Shown: piece after piece, positions 9,901 through 10,029 of the stretch
Numbering within the stretch: position 1 is the first letter of the stretch
How the letters are laid out: every line of letters begins with the position of its first letter
NCBI GenBank assembly: GCA_947167725.1
Contig: CAMVJF010000044.1
Location: forward strand, 1 to 10,029
DNA: 10,029 bases
DNA from: an uncultured Clostridia bacterium
GTDB lineage: Bacteria; Bacillota; Clostridia; Oscillospirales; Oscillospiraceae
Direction: 5' to 3'
Made by a program: the position numbers and the translations under genes
The notes under the pieces: generated by a model
What the model saw: only the letters and a program-made list of their open reading frames with translations
Told to the model about the DNA's origin: nothing
The model's database searches: none

Positions 9901-10029
9901 CACCACATTGTGCTGGGTGTCCGACTTGCGCGTGCCGCTTACCGTAAAGCTGTGGACGTGCGGCTCGACGTTTCCGCTGCCCATGTAGATATACAGGGTC
10001 TGCGAGGGCGCATTGCTGCCGATCTTGAC
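1000..10029 (-). CDS. Giant repetitive protein: tandem Cys/His (zinc-ribbon-like) + SH3b modules, C-terminal part
   Basis: One open frame of 3009 codons plus TGA (1000-1002) runs off the right edge. The methionine at 9982-9984 lies inside a repeat (context YIYMGSGN) and is not the start; the true N-terminus and any signal peptide are outside the window. In order: 24 residues ending one repeat unit, 20 units of 124-142 aa, then a 383-aa helical C-terminal region. Each unit has a Cys/His module (H-x-H...H...C-x(1-2)-C...H-x-F...G-x-C-x-x-CG) and an SH3b-like domain (G-x-Y-x-V...VPAGT-x-LEV...NYWGKV...YVYMG-x-L-x-PH). Bacterial SH3 domains usually bind cell-wall peptidoglycan or proteins; CxxC pairs usually bind zinc. 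A long surface or secreted stalk or adhesin is therefore likely, but function is unknown. No LPxTG motif, C-terminal anchor or membrane helix is seen. Visible mass is roughly 330 kDa. A hairpin at 914-950 should terminate it. Confidence 0.93.
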   Translation of the reverse strand, partial: VKIGSNAPSQTLYIYMGSGNVEPHVHSFTVSGTRKSDTQHNVVSTCSCGYQTTSVADHDFSGGKCTLCGSAEVAHAPGGYLSTRNPESLYVDIYSDSDSPRSVPAGTYLEISQVVTNPHGNYWGKVSRIDNEAVTATLYVYMGKLQPHSHTLTTTYSSVNNLKHDKITSCPGCKFSEKERLDHSWSGGKCSVCGAWKAYETGGDYLVINSSGGALYERRLSEGTPVKTLPAGSYVKVSDVQHNDAGYFWGKVDRYDNTVPSQTLYIYMGSGNIEPHTHTLTTEYDSSSDRFHMEKSVCSECSYQENAVKCSHSFENSSCKKCGHPEVPSTPGDYIVFRSSEPLRVAPSKNAQAPGHAEKGSFLHVFEVEPNSFDNYWGKVEWTDGNSCRILYVYMGNLTPHEHAIVTSYTNRNNLEHRKIETCSCGYSKTTIESHRFANGKCTDCGGWQAHTSDGGYVVVNDSGAPLYKQRLSEGTPTRTLPKGCYVQVAEVEHNDAGYYWGRVVKYGNETPMQTLYIYMGSGNVTPHTHSFATTYRSKSDTQHTKTPQCCSVCGFTNADSTLEDHSFSGGKCTKCGKEDFTHTNGLYITVRSVETLRLQPLDASDHAESVPAGTCLEISDIQPNQYGNYWGVVKKIGHDEPAVDPTYAYISNLKPHAHSMSKTYHYVNNQVHEVTDGCSGCSLGTTTRENHSYNENGVCTKCAAQGAYEEAGGYLTVKDGGVPVYSRNITSGDNSRVLAVLEKGTYIEVEKPQLNSAGYYWGRVTRIGNKQITDSEYVYMGRTALTTHTHSFATVYSKPSDTEHTKTPQCCTVCGFTNSPSTKEQHSFSGGKCTFCGKDDVPKTGGTYITTRDPEVLRLNCLSDSTAAEKLSPGTCLEVKLPTLNQYGNYWAEVISINGAAPAKSPTYVYMGYLKPHQHHETVTIESVNNLQHQRVWTCSGCSKTVTQREDHSFNNERVCAVCGAVEVYKSPGSYKVISAEGAPVYSQRLSSGPSKKLKTLPVNTYIEVTEVNANSAGYYWGKVVRIGSYAEKETMFIYMGRSQIEPHAAGNHVFEITSAKSVNNKQHEITKVCTICNYATVERLDHHYSSDGSECSCELCGAQSPWQTDQAYLTLKDGVELYSKRLSSGSSKKLKTVPAGTCLEVKDIQANSAGYFWGQVTRIGNTVVKNPAMYVYMGRSNFAPHTHSFTEKAVSASDTQHSFGPVCDECGYKLYSRKEGHHFVDGVCSACGFEDFVHSKGGYLTVNPTESFKSDMLSTASEVKKVPAGTFIQISSVSVNKYGNYWGKVSRIDNAKVTKDMFAYLGNLEWHPAHTMEPFYQSKSDLKHSVGEKCSQCSYTVITGTQVHDYLNGTCIHCGNVQQLAAAGNYVTLRETEPLREKASESAKALKKVPAGSRLYISKITANKYDNYWGKVDSVDGVAVKEMYVYMGHVQRHEAHDFQPYAVRKSDTQHTVGEKCSGCNLTRNTEVRGHRFADDGICEDCGCAEVAHDRGVYLVEKAGNLKLDRFEDAGNVQFVAAGTPLEVSEITTNKYGNYWGKVTQVGTAKPKKTNAYVYMGNLTPHTHEFTTSYTVVDQDYHNVVQTCSGCSYKVQTKAAHISENGTCKNCGADMPLSLSKGDYETVAPVTLYQDARLTKPAGVTVAAGYLIRIIDKVQRNKDGVYVGKVAQYGNAPSGKDVLYVRMSDSIKLHVKHEDTEVEMRTCDKYHYDAHVCKIVGCAKTFKDNLIEHSFSDGACTVCGHPEVPTSKGVYRVRSGGTLTLYAKPVSSSTSNGSAKGGSIIVVEQPSLNYETGNYWAKVVWANGKKLSSTSYVYMGSLVPYSRPSSVRITATSKTHHYLRDGDELFMEEHIWRGGFCDICGVSQSTPTAGLYLVKAKSVKAYTRKSNNNAVEFSYSTRSYPSGSRLNIGAVVTASNGVCYGKVSKCNGKAEIGAVYVRLDDLTFHGKHAEGSEFFVNLNDKQHSHDVNCPDCGVNAKTKENHAYDETGVCVQCGALKPADELGKWYVAKKAITVYKTDAESSQIIKTLPAGTILKIGSVSWSKANSRMGSTIVVMSDGATSVQSGHIRMSAAAFSPHEHSWTEEVIAERREIDHISERRCTVCGLVERTNASHVYRAGSCTVCGTAERNHFIGEYTVKEQTAVLYKDIAGKKTYMVLKEGDYVNVTKIEPDTGSGLYRGLVVRIGNKDLKEPIYVTMSSLAQHKHNFQRVLFSTKDTYHLYKSTCVSCGYTELEPESHTYGRGGVCTVCGSAKQNNTAGLYVADANLTLFRSPSASASKVSKNSAVKKGTHLYIDRVKLEENVITTEDDQSYWGDAYWGHVRFAGKASSFGGIQEAWVRMGSLSSVDEKDFATYKSKSSVSHSVTFHCDDCGLNGTITQKHRSDSSGTCVDCGCSAMAGGTLYTKADNCRYYRIPKGKDGGVIFSLSSPAGTIPQAGTPVQVAGDVIEELGTVYCKILVGNVPVTDWQPEWKELWVCRDELTDHIHIAAGTYSKIDEQYHQLTLQDPSGSAVCKICGYEIPASMTEKQEHIFEEGQNSCKACGMAKVPQEAGKYYFREDGFSYKWIVFDKSFPSQYAMPGANYKKGAKIEVVSVNFLDGVYWGKVKNTDEFVVMSTLSTEPVEKESVGRTLSDQEIIDWCIGFRGYTSLYTYNYAPTMLGTISEADLLLMAFNNRASGAVDQIATWISQACGDTLARKYYKMQVLSLFTSLEEEAKYSVSIPLKNEVKNTLKAYKLDNQAALQNEKLPENEKDAIKSLNKKIGIFSDLIGYGEDGLNLAAFLTMDLARMKGIVKAARAVQAQVKGDPDLYNAFDEVIYEYELAYVGAAQVIADEGLKQLKKYGVKSADDLIKKVVGFDNFTKAIGWSDFSLVYSTVNFALDMVNELTGGAKLSKSSMKFMSQISIVNAASSAYEAAVNRIRNGDHSPAAVSALRMQFELYKASVIELYETMLSMACNHILDINEDSDLKNYLQCELDKLHSMYLANSYNDYPVGISFEDFKMAH
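1003..2151 (-). other. Unique helical C-terminal region (383 aa) of the giant protein
   Basis: After the last SH3b-like domain (ending VVMSTLSTEP) the repeats stop. The remaining 383 residues, from VEKESVGRTLSD to FEDFKMAH, show no internal repeat. Composition is Ala/Leu/Lys/Glu-rich with few prolines, suggesting a mostly alpha-helical soluble fold; a charged helix-prone stretch is KLPENEKDAIKSLNKK. Only four scattered cysteines (in DWC, QACG, MACN and LQCE) are present, and there is no CxxC pair. No catalytic motif, sortase signal, choline- or S-layer-binding repeat or transmembrane segment is recognisable. Being the only non-modular part seen, it is the likely effector, partner-binding or anchoring end. 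I do not recognise the family. Confidence 0.8.
2152..5328 (-). repeat. Units 13-20: diverged C-terminal repeats
   Basis: The unit architecture persists, but sequence identity falls and A/B subtypes can no longer be assigned. Several units end in more canonical SH3b-type closings, such as YVRMSDS, YVTMSSL and VVMSTL, instead of YVYMG-x-L; this supports the SH3b assignment for the whole array. Oddities are a wide first cysteine pair in unit 14, loss of the first cysteine pair in unit 15, a core without aromatic-WGK in units 16, 17 and 19, and an insertion in unit 18. These look like the oldest units or ones under relaxed constraint. Confidence 0.8.
5329..6882 (-). repeat. Units 9-12: transition block where alternation breaks
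   Basis: Unit 9 is B-type and directly follows B-type unit 8; the two share RLSSG-S/P-SKKLKT and NSAGY-Y/F-WG. Units 10-12 are three A-type units in a row (SDTQH or SDLKH, with NKYGNYWGK or NKYDNYWGK). The regular AB pattern therefore ends here, through BB and AAA runs that suggest single-unit duplications. Unit 9 also carries an unusual second cysteine cluster (CSCELC) and a longer N-terminal linker (AAGNHVFE). Confidence 0.8.
6883..9957 (-). repeat. Alternating A/B super-repeat (units 1-8)
   Basis: Odd units (A) have an SDTQH-like Cys/His module and an SH3b core of the N-x-x-GNYWGK type ending YVYMG-x-L-x-PH. Even units (B) have a VNNLQH-like module and a core with R-L-S-x-G...LPAG, N-D/S-AGYYWGK, mostly ending IYMGSGN-x-x-PH. 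The order is strictly ABABABAB, so the duplicated segment is about 255 aa. The closing part of unit 2 resembles that of unit 4 more than those of its neighbours 1 and 3. The Cys/His modules of units 5 and 7 share THSFAT, HTKTPQCC and HSFSGGKCT. This pattern is expected from block duplication or unequal recombination of two-unit segments. Confidence 0.85.
9958..10029 (-). repeat. Tail of a further B-type repeat unit cut by the window edge
   Basis: The first 24 visible residues (VKIGSNAPSQTLYIYMGSGN then VEPH) match the closing segment of units 2 and 4. At DNA level 9961-10009 matches 9205-9253 at 46 of 49 bases, offset by 756 bp, which equals exactly units 1 plus 2. The array therefore continues upstream of the window by at least one more unit. 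Confidence 0.9.

Larger units (their letters stand above)
2152..9957 (-). repeat. Protein-coding array of 20 tandem zinc-module/SH3b units
   Basis: Units are bounded just after the recurring ...PH (or equivalent) that closes each SH3b-like domain. In gene order: 1, 9586-9957; 2, 9202-9585; 3, 8827-9201; 4, 8446-8826; 5, 8059-8445; 6, 7663-8058; 7, 7276-7662; 8, 6883-7275; 9, 6469-6882; 10, 6091-6468; 11, 5713-6090; 12, 5329-5712; 13, 4945-5328; 14, 4552-4944; 15, 4180-4551; 16, 3784-4179; 17, 3406-3783; 18, 2980-3405; 19, 2563-2979; 20, 2152-2562. All units keep one frame and no unit carries a stop. Nearly every unit has two cysteine pairs about 20 residues apart, with a histidine in an H-x-F/Y/W position before the second pair. 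The periodicity averages 130 aa (390 bp). Confidence 0.92.

Noticed and set aside
2152..9957. Multiheme cytochrome, because of many CxxC motifs
   Set aside because: Heme c attachment needs CxxCH. Here CxxC is followed mostly by Gly, Ser or Ala, and I found no CxxCH.
2152..9957. CRISPR array or DNA-level satellite
   Set aside because: The repeats are about 390 bp, coding, diverged and in frame. There are no short identical repeats with unique spacers.
9982..9984. Methionine at 9982-9984 as the start of the giant gene
   Set aside because: It sits within a repeat closing segment, and the frame continues upstream to the window edge with matching repeat sequence. It is an internal residue.
140..10029. 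Functional link between the tungstate transporter and the putative metal-binding giant protein
   Set aside because: The genes are convergent, are separated by terminators and do not share a transcript. The Cys4-type modules resemble zinc sites, not oxyanion sites. Adjacency looks coincidental.

Overview
The window looks like chromosomal DNA of a GC-rich, probably anaerobic Firmicute of the Clostridia (Oscillospirales-like gut lineages are the best guess). The basis is a TupB/TupC-type tungstate ABC transporter next to a giant protein built from bacterial SH3 (SH3b) domains and Cys/His-rich CxxC...CxxCG modules, a style of extracellular protein common in gut Clostridia. No taxonomic marker is present, so this is inference.

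Left end (1-793, + strand): the last 46 codons of an ABC transporter permease, overlapping by ATGA the complete 217-aa ATPase of the same transporter. Together they are the end of a tup-type (tungstate) operon. The substrate-binding protein would lie upstream, outside the window.

794-999: a 206-bp convergent intergenic region with no gene. It holds a small hairpin right after the ATPase stop, a strong + strand terminator hairpin, and a perfect 16-bp stem hairpin that probably terminates transcription from both sides.

1000-10029 (- strand): one uninterrupted reading frame fills 90% of the window and runs off the right edge, so its start and any signal peptide are not visible. The 3009 visible residues contain the tail of one repeat unit, then 20 consecutive units of about 130 aa. 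Each unit is a Cys/His module (predicted zinc-ribbon-like, about 50 aa) followed by an SH3b-like domain (about 75 aa). A non-repetitive, helix-rich 383-aa C-terminal region follows. Units 1-8 alternate between two subtypes (A and B), so the real duplication unit there is a two-module block of about 255 aa. Units 9-12 break the alternation, and units 13-20, toward the C-terminus, are strongly diverged. This reads as an older array near the C-terminus with more recent two-unit amplification toward the N-terminus.

The two transcription units converge and nothing suggests a shared function. The large + strand ORFs opposite the giant gene are treated as codon-usage shadows, not genes.
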